A stretch of DNA of 64,000 nt from Ruminococcus sp. YRD2003 (lineage in GTDB: Bacteria > Bacillota > Clostridia > Oscillospirales > Ruminococcaceae). A program made the translations under genes and the position numbers. The notes below the pieces were generated by a model. It saw nothing but the letters and a program-made list of their open reading frames with translations. It searched no databases and had not been told where the DNA came from. The stretch spans positions 1 through 64,000 of the forward strand of contig FNZT01000011.1 in the NCBI GenBank assembly GCA_900109435.1. Direction: 5' to 3'. The stretch's first letter is position 1. Each line of letters starts with the position of its first letter. Of this stretch, positions 52,457-62,623 are shown piece by piece.

Positions 52457-53386
52457 TCAGGCGAGGACTTCGCCCTTTGTCAGCTTCTTTCCGCGGAGGA
52501 AATCCTCCGTCTTCATGCGCTTCTTGCCCTCGGGCTGGACTTCGAGAAAGGTCACGCATCTGCCGTCGCCGCACTTCACGGTGAAGCTTGCGGTATCCAC
52601 TATCTCGCCGTCCGCCGCATTTGGAGCAATATTGTCCGAAATCTTTGAGCGGTAGACCTTTATCCTCTTGCCCTCAAGCATCGCAAAGCCCGTCACGCCT
52701 CTGATCGTGTTGTGTACCTCGGCTGCCGTCTTTGTGAAGTCGAGCGCACTCATCTCCTTGCGTATCATCGGTGAGTAGCAGGTCTGTGCGTCGTCCTGCT
52801 TCTCGGGGCTGAGAGTGCCGCTCTCTATCGCTTTTATCGTATCCATGAGCACCTCTCCGCCCATTGCGGACAGGCGTGCGTAAAGCTCCTCATATGTCTC
52901 GTTTTCGCCGATCTTCGTGCTTCTCCTGATGAGCATATCGCCAGTGTCAAGTCCCTCGCTCATCTGCATGGAGGTCACGCCCGTCTCGGTCTCGCCGTTG
53001 AGCAGCACCCAGTTTATCGGCGCGGCTCCTCTGTAGCGCGGGAGCAGCGAAGCGTGTATGTTCACGCAGCCGTGCTTCGGGAGCTCAAGTATCTCCTTCG
53101 GCAGTATCTGTCCGTATGCCGTGACCACTATCAGCTCGGGAGCAATATCGTTCAAAATACGCATACTCTCCTCGGCGTCTTCGCCCTTCCTGAGCGAGAG
53201 CGGCTGGTATACGGGGATGCCGTACTCCTCCGCTGCCAGCTTCACGGGCGTGGGGATCATCTTGTAGCCCCTGCCCTTCGGCTTGTCGGGCTGTGTGAAC
53301 ACCGCCGCGACTTCGCAGCCGCCCTCCGCGAGCGCGCGCAGGCACGGTACCGCAAAATCGGGAGTTCCCATGAATACTACCTTCAT
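52457..53386 (-). CDS. fmt: Methionyl-tRNA formyltransferase
   Basis: 309 aa. ATG 53386 (MKVVFMGTPDFAVP) follows GAGGAGGAA; the upstream open frame is only leader. It formylates initiator Met-tRNA with 10-formyl-THF. Seen: NIHASLLPRYRGAAPINW and GVTSMQMSEGLDTGDML with the catalytic Asn, His and Asp. The C-terminal tRNA-binding OB-fold is present. Adjacent to def, which removes the formyl group later. Confidence 0.96.
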   Translation of the reverse strand: MKVVFMGTPDFAVPCLRALAEGGCEVAAVFTQPDKPKGRGYKMIPTPVKLAAEEYGIPVYQPLSLRKGEDAEESMRILNDIAPELIVVTAYGQILPKEILELPKHGCVNIHASLLPRYRGAAPINWVLLNGETETGVTSMQMSEGLDTGDMLIRRSTKIGENETYEELYARLSAMGGEVLMDTIKAIESGTLSPEKQDDAQTCYSPMIRKEMSALDFTKTAAEVHNTIRGVTGFAMLEGKRIKVYRSKISDNIAPNAADGEIVDTASFTVKCGDGRCVTFLEVQPEGKKRMKTEDFLRGKKLTKGEVLA

Positions 53387-53387
53387 A

Positions 53388-53849
53388 TTATTCCTCCTCG
53401 GGAACAAAAAATTCTTCCACTATTTCGGTGAATACGTGACCGTCGAGGTGGTCATTCTCGTGGCAGACACACTGCGCTCCGAGGTCGGTGAAGTCGCGCT
53501 CGAACCAGTTGCCGTTCCTGTCCTGTGCTTTCAGGTGAACGCTCTTGGGACGGGTCACATAGCCCCACACATTCGGGCATGAAAGACAGCCCTCCTGCAC
53601 GCGCTGGCTGCCCTCCCTCTGTGATACCTCGGGATTTATGCATTCAAAGCTGCCCTCCTCGAGGTGCATGATGAAGATGCGTCTGCATATGCCGACCTGC
53701 GGTCCCGCGAGACCGAGTCCCTGTGCCTTGTCGAGAGTCTCGTGCATATCGTCGAGAAGTACCGCGAGCCTTTCGTCGAACTTCTCAACAGGTCTGCAAA
53801 CCTTGTGGAGAGCCTCGTCCTTGTCTGTCAGTATATTTCTTAGTGCCAT
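53388..53849 (-). CDS. def: Peptide deformylase
   Basis: 153 aa from ATG 53849 (MALRNILTDKD), after AAGGAAGG. A much longer open frame exists but is not coding-like and overlaps priA. It removes N-formyl groups from new proteins. All three motifs: GLGLAGPQVG, EGCLSCP (metal Cys), and HENDHLDG (HExxH). The stop is one base before the fmt start. Confidence 0.95.
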   Translation of the reverse strand: MALRNILTDKDEALHKVCRPVEKFDERLAVLLDDMHETLDKAQGLGLAGPQVGICRRIFIMHLEEGSFECINPEVSQREGSQRVQEGCLSCPNVWGYVTRPKSVHLKAQDRNGNWFERDFTDLGAQCVCHENDHLDGHVFTEIVEEFFVPEEE

Positions 53850-53866
53850 ATTTATCCTTCCTTTCC

Positions 53867-56311
53867 TTATACTCCGACATCGCCGTTCATATCGGCGTAA
53901 AGTCCTATATTCCGCATTTCGGGGAGCCGCGCCCCCTCTGTCAGTATGCTGCTGATGAAGCCGCGTATCTCCGCCGTGTTCCTGCTTTTCATTATTATCC
54001 TGTAGCGGTACTTGCCGCCGAGACGTCCGTATGATGCCTTTACGGGTCCGAGCACGCGGACAGGCGTTTTCGGCTGTAATTCGCGGAGCCTGACGTTCAT
54101 AAGCTCCAGCACCGCGTCCGCGCCCTTTTTCGTGGCGGGCTCGGTCGCTCCCGCAAAGCAGAAGATGTACATATCGCATATCGGCGGAAATACCATCGCT
54201 CTGCGTATCGCTATCTCCTCCGTGTAGAAGCCCTTGTAGTCCTGCTCCGCCGCGAGGTTCATCACGTAGTGGTCGGGCATGAAGGTCTGCAATATCGCCC
54301 TGCCCGAGCGCTCGCCGCGCCCGCCTCTGCCAACGACCTGCGCTATGAGCGAGAATGTGCGCTCGTAACTGCGGAAATCGCCGTTGTACAGAGCTTTGTC
54401 CACGGACATGACTCCCACGAGCGTGACGTTCGGGAAGTCCAGACCCTTGCCTATCATCTGCGTGCCTATCATTATGTCGTACTCGCCGTCGCGGAAGGCG
54501 TTGAAGCCCTTCTCGTATGAGTAGCGCGAAAACGTCGTGTCTGCGTCCATTCGCAGGATACGCGCCGTCGGGAAGAGCTCATTCAGCTCCTCCTCGAGCT
54601 TCTGTGTGCCGAAGCCCATGCGTTTCAGACGCTCCGAGCCGCACACGGGGCACGTCTTCGGCTCGTCGCCCGCGTAGCCGCAGTAGTGGCACATCAGCTT
54701 CCCGTTCTTCTTGTGGTAGGTCAGCGGCACCGAGCAGTTCGGGCAGTATATCGGCTGGAAACAGTCCACACAGCTCGTTATCGTGTGGTAGCCGCGCCTG
54801 TTCAGAAGCAGTATGCTCTGCTCGCCGCGCCTGAGATTCTCGTTGACCTCGCTGACGAGCTGTCGGCTGAATTCCGACGCGTTTCCCGCCTCGCGCTCAC
54901 CGTTCATATCAACTATGCTCACCTCGGGCAGCGGGTTGCTGCTGTAGCGCTTTTTCAGCTCGAGCAGACGGTACACGCCGCGCTCTGCGAGGTAGTAGCT
55001 CTCGATGCTCGGGGTCGCCGACGCAAGCAGCAGCACCGCGCTGTGGTACACGCACCTGCGCTTTGCGACATCATGCGCAAGATAGCGCGGAGAGCTGTCG
55101 GATTTGTACGAGCGCTCGCCCTCCTCGTCGATGATGATGAGCCCGATGTTGTCGAGCGGTGCAAAAACTGCGCTTCGTGTGCCGACTACGATGTCCGCCT
55201 CGCCGCGCTTTATCCGCTTGTATTCGTCGAGACGCTGACCGAGCGACAGTCCGCTGTGGATGACGGCGACCCTCTCTCCGAACAGCGAGCGGAACCGCCT
55301 CAGCACCTGCGGGGTCAGACCTATCTCGGGTATCAGCATGAGCACCTGTCGCCCAAGCAAGGTCGTGTCGTATATCAGCTTCTCAAAAACCGAGGTCTTT
55401 CCGCTCCCCGTGACGCCGTGGAGCAGAAAGACTGCGGGCTTGTGTTCATTTACCTGTGCGAGCACTTCGTCGTGCGCTGTCTGCTGTTCTTCCGAAAGCA
55501 CGACGTCACGCGGGTCGATGTGCTCGTCGGAGCCGTCCTCCACGCCGCGGAGGACCTCCATATCGTATTCCTCTGCCGCTCCCGATGCCGCGAGCCGCTT
55601 GATGACCGCGTCCGTGAAGCCGCACATATACGCGACTTCCCTAACGGAAGCCGCGCCGTACTCTGTGAGGAATTCCGCCGCCTTCTTCTGCTTCGGCGTG
55701 AGGTCGAAGCGCGTCGGGTCGGCAAGGTATTCGTCCGAGAGGCGCACCATTTTCACGGAAGCGTCCCCCACATTCTGACGAAAAGCATTGTTTGATTCAA
55801 GAGCACCCGCGTCGAGCAGCTCGTCGGGCAGACGTCTGCCGTTGTCGGTGATATAGCTGTCGAGCAGCTCTGTCAGCTCTCTGTCGCCGTTTGCGCTGCG
55901 AAGCGTTTCGAGCAGCGCGTCAGCCTCGGGACTGAGCGAACCGACATCGGTGAAGTCCCGCACAAGGCGGAAGGTCTCCTTCGCCTTGACGCCCATTGCG
56001 GGCGGGAGCATCGTCCTCACCGCGTCAAAATAGGTGCAGAAGGTCTGCTCGCGAAGGACCTCCGCAAGCTTCATCAGCTCGCCCGATATGACGGGCTCGT
56101 CATCTACCTGAGCGACTATCGGTTTCAAGGCAGAGCCCTCACCCTCGCTCAGCCGCATGACTACGCCTATCCTGCGCTTGTTGCTCCTGCCGAACGGCAC
56201 AAGCACGCGGCAGCCCTCTTGCAGCTTCATATGCGCGGGCACCGCGTAGCTGAACAGCATATCGAACGAGTACGCCGTACCGCTGACTGCTGTCTCTGCG
56301 ATAAGGGGCAT
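53867..56311 (-). CDS. priA: Primosomal protein N' (PriA helicase)
   Basis: 814 aa from ATG 56311, which shares one base with the rpoZ stop. 3'-to-5' helicase that restarts stalled replication forks. An N-terminal DNA-binding domain (1-230) is followed by a helicase with P-loop GVTGSGKT, a zinc-binding module (CVDCFQPIYCPNC, CHYCGYAGDEPKTCPVC) and the C-terminal helicase part (GTQMIGKGLDFPNV, QVVGRGGRG). The Walker B box reads DEEGERSYK where PriA normally has DEEH, a substitution at a conserved residue. Confidence 0.95.
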   Translation of the reverse strand: MPLIAETAVSGTAYSFDMLFSYAVPAHMKLQEGCRVLVPFGRSNKRRIGVVMRLSEGEGSALKPIVAQVDDEPVISGELMKLAEVLREQTFCTYFDAVRTMLPPAMGVKAKETFRLVRDFTDVGSLSPEADALLETLRSANGDRELTELLDSYITDNGRRLPDELLDAGALESNNAFRQNVGDASVKMVRLSDEYLADPTRFDLTPKQKKAAEFLTEYGAASVREVAYMCGFTDAVIKRLAASGAAEEYDMEVLRGVEDGSDEHIDPRDVVLSEEQQTAHDEVLAQVNEHKPAVFLLHGVTGSGKTSVFEKLIYDTTLLGRQVLMLIPEIGLTPQVLRRFRSLFGERVAVIHSGLSLGQRLDEYKRIKRGEADIVVGTRSAVFAPLDNIGLIIIDEEGERSYKSDSSPRYLAHDVAKRRCVYHSAVLLLASATPSIESYYLAERGVYRLLELKKRYSSNPLPEVSIVDMNGEREAGNASEFSRQLVSEVNENLRRGEQSILLLNRRGYHTITSCVDCFQPIYCPNCSVPLTYHKKNGKLMCHYCGYAGDEPKTCPVCGSERLKRMGFGTQKLEEELNELFPTARILRMDADTTFSRYSYEKGFNAFRDGEYDIMIGTQMIGKGLDFPNVTLVGVMSVDKALYNGDFRSYERTFSLIAQVVGRGGRGERSGRAILQTFMPDHYVMNLAAEQDYKGFYTEEIAIRRAMVFPPICDMYIFCFAGATEPATKKGADAVLELMNVRLRELQPKTPVRVLGPVKASYGRLGGKYRYRIIMKSRNTAEIRGFISSILTEGARLPEMRNIGLYADMNGDVGV

Positions 56312-56511
56312 TATTCCTCGTCTGTGCTGACTATCTTGCACTTGCCGCTCGCAAGCTCCTCAACGGCAGTCTTTACGGGCTTCTCTTCGAGAGTTTCACC
56401 GTTTTCGTAGAGCTCCTCGGATATCTCTCTTGCACGCTTTGCTACTGCGATAACAAGCGAGTAGCAGCTCTCGTTCTTTGATATTATCTGGTTTACTGCG
56501 GGTCTAAGCAT
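56311..56511 (-). CDS. rpoZ: RNA polymerase omega subunit
   Basis: 66 aa, typical of Firmicutes. [29 protein letters not shown] carries the conserved SCYSLV...AKRAR motif. It helps assemble RNA polymerase through the beta-prime subunit. It overlaps gmk by 8 bp upstream and priA by 1 bp downstream. Confidence 0.94.
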   Translation of the reverse strand: MLRPAVNQIISKNESCYSLVIAVAKRAREISEELYENGETLEEKPVKTAVEELASGKCKIVSTDEE

Positions 56512-57112
56512 TTTTTAACACCTCATCTATAAATTCGCTCTGAAATTCCGTTTTAAGCTGTTCTGCGCGTATCACCGCGAAGAAGTCGCTCACTGCGTCC
56601 TCAAGAGCGTCGTTGACTATAATGTAATCGTATTTCGGAGCGTATGTCAGCTCCTCGTGGGCGGCGGCTACGCGCTTGGCGATGACCTCCTCGGTCTCGG
56701 TGCCGCGCTTATGGAGGCGGCGGCTGAGCTCCTGCACCGACGGCGGCGCGATGAACACGAGCAGCGCATCGGGACGCGCCTTGCGGATGTTCATTGCTCC
56801 CTGCACCTCTATCTCGAGTATGACGTTGATGCCCTTTTCAAGGTATGGGTCGACCTCGGACCTCAGCGTCCCGTAATAGTGGTCGCAGTAGCCTGCGTGT
56901 TCGAGAAACTCGCCGTTTGCTGCCCTCTTCTCGAACTCTTCATTCGAGATGAAGTGGTAGTTCACGCCGTCGACCTCGCCCTCGCGCGGCTTGCGGGTCG
57001 TCGCCGACACCGAGCAGCGGAAGCTCTCGTCCTTCAGTATCTCTGCGAGCATCGTTCCCTTTCCGCAGCCCGAAGGCGCCGAGAAAACGATAAGTCTGCC
57101 TTTATTCTTCAT
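56504..57112 (-). CDS. gmk: Guanylate kinase
   Basis: 202 aa from ATG 57112 ([15 protein letters not shown]), with AGGTGA about 8 bp upstream, inside the end of remA. A GTG four codons earlier is less likely. It converts GMP to GDP. P-loop [13 protein letters not shown]-binding [17 protein letters not shown], and [14 protein letters not shown] are clear. Confidence 0.96.
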   Translation of the reverse strand: MKNKGRLIVFSAPSGCGKGTMLAEILKDESFRCSVSATTRKPREGEVDGVNYHFISNEEFEKRAANGEFLEHAGYCDHYYGTLRSEVDPYLEKGINVILEIEVQGAMNIRKARPDALLVFIAPPSVQELSRRLHKRGTETEEVIAKRVAAAHEELTYAPKYDYIIVNDALEDAVSDFFAVIRAEQLKTEFQSEFIDEVLKNA

Positions 57113-57359
57113 TTTCTGTATCACCTGTCCCGTTTATTCTCGCCGCAAGCGTCTCGGTTATCAGCGAGGACAGTATCATGTGTCCGCTGTCCATCACTAT
57201 CACCGCTCGCGTCTTGCGGCCGTATGTTGCGTCGATAGCTCTGCCGTCGTCCTTAGCCTCCTGTATCAGGCGCTTTATCGGGGCGGAATCGGGACTCACT
57301 ATCGTTACTATCCTTGCTGCGGATATCATATTCCCGTAGCCTATGTTTATCAGTCTCAT
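57102..57359 (-). CDS. remA: Extracellular matrix regulator RemA
   Basis: 85 aa. [44 protein letters not shown] match the RemA/DUF370 family. In Bacillus it is a ring-shaped DNA-binding activator of biofilm matrix and osmoprotection genes. It sits 3 bp after yicC, in the same order as yloC-remA-gmk in Bacillus. Confidence 0.94.
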   Translation of the reverse strand: MRLINIGYGNMISAARIVTIVSPDSAPIKRLIQEAKDDGRAIDATYGRKTRAVIVMDSGHMILSSLITETLAARINGTGDTENEE

Positions 57360-57362
57360 GGC

Positions 57363-58313
57363 TCACTCGATGTTCTGTATCTGCTCGCGTATCTTCTCTA
57401 TCTCTGCCTTCATGTCGACAACGACCTTCGTGATGTTAAGGTCCTGCGCCTTCGAGCCGATAGTGTTGACCTCGCGGTTCATCTCCTGTACGATGAAGTC
57501 GAGCTTGCGTCCGACTGCCTCCTCCGAGGCGAGCATATCTTTAAGCTGTGAGATATGGCTGCGCAGACGCACAGTCTCCTCGTCGACTGCGACCTTCTCT
57601 GCGAATATAGCTGCCTCTGTGAGTATGCGCTGCTGGTCGATGTCTTTGCTTTCGAGTATCTCGGTCAGCTTCTGGTAAAGCTTGCTGCGGTAGTTTTCAA
57701 CGGTCTTCGGCGACTGCTCCTCGACCTTCGCTACCATGCCGAGTATGCCCTCTGCCTTGTCGAGCACGTCCGCGCGGAGCTTTTCGCCCTCGGTCTCGCG
57801 CATTGCCACGAACTTGGCGAGCGCCTCGGCTGCTACTTCGGATACGTCGTTCCATACCTGCTCTTCGTCGTCGGGTGCCTTCTGTATCGTGAATATATCC
57901 GGCAGCTTGATGAGCTTCGAAAGGGTGAGGTCGTCCTCGACGTAGTCCTCTATCTCGTCGCAGTCAACGTACTTGTCGTTTATCTCCTCGCCGAATTCTT
58001 TCAGCACGCGGAGGTACTCCTCGGCAAGCCCCTTGTTAAGAGCAACGACCGTGTCCCTGCCCTCGATGTTGTTTATCGTGACGTTGACCTCGACCTTGCC
58101 GCGCGAGATGCCGCTCTTCAGCATCGCTTTCAGCTTCTCGTCGATGTAGTTGTACGTGCGCGGGATACGTGAGGAGTATTCGTAGTATCTGTGGTTTACC
58201 GAGCGTATCTCGACGAGGATATCTCTGCCGCTGAGTATCTTCTGCGCTCTGCCGTAGCCTGTCATGCTTCTTATCACTGTATATTTCGCCACCTTTTCGG
58301 TTTTTTCGTGCAT
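57363..58313 (-). CDS. YicC/YloC-family endoribonuclease
   Basis: 316 aa. ATG 58313 follows GGAGG at 7 bp. Family hallmarks: IRSMTGYGRAQ at the start, LVEIRSVNHRYYEYSSRIP, and the C-terminal QEMNREVNTIGSKAQDLNITKVVVDMKAEIEKIREQIQNIE. The family has RNase activity. First gene of the 14-gene cluster; the N-terminal dozen residues before SMTGYGR are longer than usual. Confidence 0.93.
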   Translation of the reverse strand: MHEKTEKVAKYTVIRSMTGYGRAQKILSGRDILVEIRSVNHRYYEYSSRIPRTYNYIDEKLKAMLKSGISRGKVEVNVTINNIEGRDTVVALNKGLAEEYLRVLKEFGEEINDKYVDCDEIEDYVEDDLTLSKLIKLPDIFTIQKAPDDEEQVWNDVSEVAAEALAKFVAMRETEGEKLRADVLDKAEGILGMVAKVEEQSPKTVENYRSKLYQKLTEILESKDIDQQRILTEAAIFAEKVAVDEETVRLRSHISQLKDMLASEEAVGRKLDFIVQEMNREVNTIGSKAQDLNITKVVVDMKAEIEKIREQIQNIE

Positions 58314-58372
58314 AATATGCCTCCGACAGCTATGTTTATGCTATGATATGGGCATACCTATGCTATTATATT

Positions 58373-58401
58373 ATTGTACCATATTATCATTAAAATTGCA
58401 A
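58373..58401 (-). promoter_or_regulatory. Promoter of the yicC-to-spoVM cluster
   Basis: On the minus strand, TTGCAA (58396-58401), 17 bp ending ATGG, TACAAT (58373-58378). It is the only clear promoter found for the 13.8-kb cluster. Internal promoters, for example before prkC or spoVM, cannot be excluded. Confidence 0.7.
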
Positions 58402-58498
58402 TAGGCGCGGGAAGATATTTCCGTTTTTCTCTGCCAAAAGAAAACCGCGCCTGTCGGCACGGTCTCAGTCTGTCAAAAATGTTTTTACCATATATTTG

Positions 58499-58524
58499 TG
58501 GGCTGATGTGGGCATCAGCCCCAC
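58499..58524. repeat. Hairpin repeat unit (GGGCTGATG...CATCAGCCC)
   Basis: TGGGCTGATGTGGGCATCAGCCCCACA is a palindromic unit resembling the other intergenic repeats, 12 bp beyond the TSCPD gene stop. Confidence 0.5.
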
Positions 58525-58535
58525 AATCGGCTGTC

Positions 58536-58790
58536 TTATTTTGTCTTTTCGTATGCCTCGCGGATAGCAAGACATAACTGGTCGGCACAGGAGGTCGGGC
58601 GGGCGCCGCAGGTATTGCCCTTGAGCTTCGCCTCTATCTCCTCAACGGTCATGCCGTCTACAAGCTTGGATACGGCTTTGAGGTTGCCGTTGCAGCCTCC
58701 GAGGAATGAGACATCCGTGATGACATTTCCCTCGATATCAAAACTTATCTGCTGAGCGCAGACCATTTTCGGCTTGTATGTGTATCTCAT
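58536..58790 (-). CDS. TSCPD-domain protein (TIGR03905-like)
   Basis: 84 aa from ATG 58790, 7 bp after AGGTG. YTYKPKMVCAQQISFDIEGN, GGCNGNLKAVSKLVDG, TSCADQLCLAI shows the TSCPD motif with three to four conserved Cys. In some ribonucleotide reductases this domain is a C-terminal module; the free-standing form has no known function and may bind metal. It is 58 bp downstream of rpoC. Confidence 0.88.
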   Translation of the reverse strand: MRYTYKPKMVCAQQISFDIEGNVITDVSFLGGCNGNLKAVSKLVDGMTVEEIEAKLKGNTCGARPTSCADQLCLAIREAYEKTK

Positions 58791-58813
58791 TTTTTTCACC
58801 TGTTTCTATAGTT

Positions 58814-58839
58814 ATCCCCGATGCCGTAACATCGGGGAT
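58814..58839. other. Perfect hairpin between rpoC and the TSCPD gene
   Basis: A 10-bp stem, ATCCCCGATG/CATCGGGGAT, lies 10 bp after the rpoC stop. No T run follows on the minus strand, so it may be a partial terminator, a pause site or an mRNA-stabilising stem. Confidence 0.55.
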
Positions 58840-58848
58840 GAGCGGGTT

Positions 58849-61800
58849 TTATACGATAGGAGCGCTGTTTATCGCGGGATTGTGCTCGGCTGCCGTCTCG
58901 GTCTTTACGACCTTGACATGGCTGTAGCATTCCATACCTGTACCTGCGGGTATGAGCTTACCGATGATAACGTTCTCCTTGAGTCCGAGGAGCTTGTCGC
59001 TCTTGCCTCTGATCGCTGCGTCTGTGAGTGCCTTTGTGGTCTCCTGGAAGGAAGCCGCCGACATGAAGCTGTCGGAGTTGGAGGATGCCTTCGTGATACC
59101 CTGAAGCACGGGAGTTACCTGTACGAGCTGTACATCGTACTCGCCTGCATCTATACGTGCCTGAAGCTCTTCGTTTATTGCGTCGATCTCCTTGCGGTCA
59201 ACAAGATTGCCCGGAAGCAGGTAGCTGCTGCCCGAATCCTCTACCTTGACCTTGCGAAGCATCTGACGTACGATGACCTCGATGTGCTTGTCGTTGATAT
59301 CAACACCCTGTAAACGGTAAACCTTCTGTACTTCGTTGATGATGTAGTTCTGTACGTCGTGGATGCCGAGGATATTGAGGATATCCGTCGGGTAGATGTT
59401 GCCCTCGGTGAGGCGCGTGCCCTTGGTTATCTGCTCGCCCTCCTGTACGCGTATCTTGAGGTTGTAAGGTATCATGTAGCTCTCGCTCTCGCCTGTCTCG
59501 TCGTTGGTAACGATGATATTGCGGGTGGTCTTTACTTCCTCTATGGTTATCCTGCCCGATATCTTGGAGAGGATAGCCGCGCCCTTGGGACGTCTGCTCT
59601 CGAAGAGCTCCTCGACACGGGGAAGACCCTGTGTGATATCTTCCGCGTCGGCTGATGCAACACCGCCTGTATGGAAGGTTCTCATGGTGAGCTGTGTACC
59701 AGGCTCGCCGATGGACTGGGCTGCGATTACGCCGACAGCCTCGCCGACAGATACTACGTTGTTGAATGCGAGGTTTGCGCCGTAGCACTTCGCGCATACG
59801 CCGTTCCTTGCCTTACAGTTGAGGACAGAGCGGATAGTTATCCTCTCGACGCCTGCCTCGATTATCTTCTTCGCGTCTGCGTCGTTGATGAGCTTGTTCT
59901 TGGAGACGATGAGCTCGCCTGCCTCGTCGCGGAGGTCCTCCGAGAGGAATCTGCCTACGAGACGCTCTGCAAACGGCTCAACTACCTCGTTGCCGTTCTT
60001 TATCTCGTATACTTCGATACCGTCTGTTGTACCGCAGTCTTCCTCGCGGATGATAACGTCCTGTGATACGTCAACGAGACGGCGGGTAAGGTAACCCGAG
60101 TCAGCGGTACGGAGAGCCGTATCGGCAAGTCCTTTACGGGCACCACGGGATGCGATGAAGTATTCGAGGATGTTAAGGCCTTCACGGTAGTTGGCTCTGA
60201 TCGGGATCTCGATTACGGCACCCGATGTGTTGGCGATAAGTCCGCGCATTCCTGCGAGCTGACGTATCTGCGAGATAGAACCACGGGCGCCCGAGTCAGC
60301 CATCATCCAGATAGGATTGTAGCGGTCGAAGTTTGCCTTCAGTGCGGCTGTTACTTCGTCGTTGGTGTTTGTCCAGAGCTCGATTACCTGCTTGGACTTC
60401 TCCTCGGCGGAGATGTAGCCGTACTCGTAATCCTCTGTGATGCGTGCTACTTCCTCGTCTGCCTTTGCGAGTATCTCCTTCTTCTGCGGAGGAATGGAGG
60501 CGTCGCATACAGCAACGGTGAGAGCTGCTCTTGTCGAATATTTGTAGCCGAGTGCCTTGATACGGTCAAGGACTTCGGAGGTGGTCGTTGTGCCGTGTAT
60601 CTTGATGCAGCGCTCGATGATGTCGGAGAGCTGCTTCTTGCCTACGAGGAAGGCTACCTCGAGGTCGAACTGCTTGTCGGAGTTCGTTCTGTCAACGTAT
60701 CCGAGGTTCTGCGGGATGTTCTCGTTGAAGATGAGTCTTCCGACTGTTGCGTCTATTATCTTGGAAACCTTCTTGTCGCCGATGTCCTTCGTTATCTTGA
60801 CCTTGATGTTTGCGTGGAGCGATACATCGTGCTCATAGTATGCCATGAGAGCCTCGTTCACATCGCGGAAGACCTTGCCTTCGCCAGGCTCGCCCGGCTT
60901 ATCCATTGTCAGATAGTAGGAACCGAGTACCATATCCTGCGAAGGTACGGCAACAGGCTTACCGTCCGAGGGCTTGAGGAGGTTGTTTGCCGCAAGCATA
61001 AGGAATCTCGCCTCTGCCTGTGCCTCTGCCGAGAGCGGGAGATGTACAGCCATCTGGTCGCCGTCGAAGTCAGCGTTGAACGCCGAGCATACGAGCGGGT
61101 GGAGCTTGATAGCTCTGCCCTCTACGAGTATCGGCTCGAATGCCTGTATACCCAGACGGTGGAGCGTAGGAGCTCGGTTGAGCATTACGGGGTGGTCCTT
61201 GATGACGTCCTCGAGAGCGTCCCACACCTTGTTGTCGGCGCGGTCGATGAGCTTTCTTGCGGACTTGATATTTGCGATTGCCTTCTTGTCAACGAGTCTC
61301 TTGAGTACGAAGGGCTTGAAGAGCTCGAGTGCCATTTCCTTCGGGAGACCGCACTGGTACATCTTCAGCTCGGGTCCTACGACGATAACCGAACGTCCCG
61401 AATAGTCAACTCGCTTACCGAGAAGGTTCTGACGGAAACGTCCCTGCTTACCCTTGAGCATATCGGAGAGTGACTTGAGAGCACGGTTGCTCGGACCTGT
61501 TACAGCTCTGCCGTGTCTGCCGTTGTCGATGAGAGCGTCAACTGCTTCCTGAAGCATACGCTTCTCGTTTCTTACGATGATGTCGGGAGCGTCGAGCTCG
61601 AGCATTCTCTTCAGACGGTTGTTTCTGTTGATAACACGTCTGTAGAGGTCGTTGAGGTCGGATGTGGCGTAGCGTCCGCCGTCGAGCATTATCATAGGAC
61701 GGAGGTCGGGCGGGATAACGGGGACTACGTCGAGTATCATCCACTCGGGCTTGTTCCCCGAGAGGCGGAATGCCTCGATTATCTGGAGCCTCTTTAAGAG

Positions 61801-62571
61801 CTTTACCTTCTTCTGACCCGAGGGAAGTCCAACGAGCTCGTTTTTGAGGTCGTCGGATACTATCTCGATGTTGTTCTTCCACTCGACATCTGTGAGCTCC
61901 GCGAACTTGCGGCACTCCTCACACTCGCACTCGAGCGGGTTGTTGTAGCACTCAACATGGCTGCTTCCGATGTTTATCTTGCCTGTTTCGATGAGGCGGT
62001 TCTTCTGTGTGTCGTATCTTGCGGGGTCGTACTCGTTGAGGAGCTTCTTGATAGCCTCGGCGCCCATTTCTGCCTTGAAATCGTCGCCGTACTTCTCAAC
62101 GTAGGAGAGGTACTCCTTCTCGGAGAGGAGCTGCTTCTTCACAAGCTCGGTGTTGCCAGGGTCTGTTACGATGTACTTTGTGAAGTAGAGTACCTCCTCG
62201 AGGCGCTTCTGCGATACCTCGAGCACCTGTCCGATACGGGACGGTGTGCCCTTGAAGTACCAGATGTGAGACACGGGAGCTGCAAGCTCGATGTGTCCCA
62301 TTCTCTCGCGGCGCACTCTTGCTCTTGTTACCTCAACTCCGCAGCGGTCGCATATCTTGCCCTTGAAGCGTATCTTCTTGAACTTGCCGCAGTGACACTC
62401 CCAGTCCTTTGTGGGTCCGAATATCCTTTCGCAGAAAAGACCGTCCCTCTCGGGCTTCTGTGTTCTGTAATTTATGGTTTCGGGTCTTTCAACAACGCCG
62501 TACGACCAGCTTCTTATCTGCTCGGGCGATGCAAGACCGATCTTTATTGATTCAAAAGTCGTGTTTTCCAA
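58849..62571 (-). CDS. rpoC: RNA polymerase beta-prime subunit
   Basis: 1240 aa. Catalytic core of transcription. Seen: the N-terminal zinc ribbon ([20 protein letters not shown]), [19 protein letters not shown], the catalytic magnesium loop [12 protein letters not shown], the bridge and trigger helix regions (GARGS near 770, TFHTGG near 900), and the second zinc site (CGTTDGIEV...[13 protein letters not shown]). The length suits Firmicutes. AGGAGGTAG precedes the ATG. Confidence 0.98.
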   Translation of the reverse strand: MENTTFESIKIGLASPEQIRSWSYGVVERPETINYRTQKPERDGLFCERIFGPTKDWECHCGKFKKIRFKGKICDRCGVEVTRARVRRERMGHIELAAPVSHIWYFKGTPSRIGQVLEVSQKRLEEVLYFTKYIVTDPGNTELVKKQLLSEKEYLSYVEKYGDDFKAEMGAEAIKKLLNEYDPARYDTQKNRLIETGKINIGSSHVECYNNPLECECEECRKFAELTDVEWKNNIEIVSDDLKNELVGLPSGQKKVKLLKRLQIIEAFRLSGNKPEWMILDVVPVIPPDLRPMIMLDGGRYATSDLNDLYRRVINRNNRLKRMLELDAPDIIVRNEKRMLQEAVDALIDNGRHGRAVTGPSNRALKSLSDMLKGKQGRFRQNLLGKRVDYSGRSVIVVGPELKMYQCGLPKEMALELFKPFVLKRLVDKKAIANIKSARKLIDRADNKVWDALEDVIKDHPVMLNRAPTLHRLGIQAFEPILVEGRAIKLHPLVCSAFNADFDGDQMAVHLPLSAEAQAEARFLMLAANNLLKPSDGKPVAVPSQDMVLGSYYLTMDKPGEPGEGKVFRDVNEALMAYYEHDVSLHANIKVKITKDIGDKKVSKIIDATVGRLIFNENIPQNLGYVDRTNSDKQFDLEVAFLVGKKQLSDIIERCIKIHGTTTTSEVLDRIKALGYKYSTRAALTVAVCDASIPPQKKEILAKADEEVARITEDYEYGYISAEEKSKQVIELWTNTNDEVTAALKANFDRYNPIWMMADSGARGSISQIRQLAGMRGLIANTSGAVIEIPIRANYREGLNILEYFIASRGARKGLADTALRTADSGYLTRRLVDVSQDVIIREEDCGTTDGIEVYEIKNGNEVVEPFAERLVGRFLSEDLRDEAGELIVSKNKLINDADAKKIIEAGVERITIRSVLNCKARNGVCAKCYGANLAFNNVVSVGEAVGVIAAQSIGEPGTQLTMRTFHTGGVASADAEDITQGLPRVEELFESRRPKGAAILSKISGRITIEEVKTTRNIIVTNDETGESESYMIPYNLKIRVQEGEQITKGTRLTEGNIYPTDILNILGIHDVQNYIINEVQKVYRLQGVDINDKHIEVIVRQMLRKVKVEDSGSSYLLPGNLVDRKEIDAINEELQARIDAGEYDVQLVQVTPVLQGITKASSNSDSFMSAASFQETTKALTDAAIRGKSDKLLGLKENVIIGKLIPAGTGMECYSHVKVVKTETAAEHNPAINSAPIV

Positions 62572-62623
62572 ACTGCTACCTCCTGCAATTTATTGCCGAT
62601 TCATTTCGTATACCGACTGTTTA

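Noticed and set aside
58814..58839. Hairpin read as the rpoC terminator
   Set aside because: No T run follows on the rpoC strand; kept only as an unassigned hairpin.
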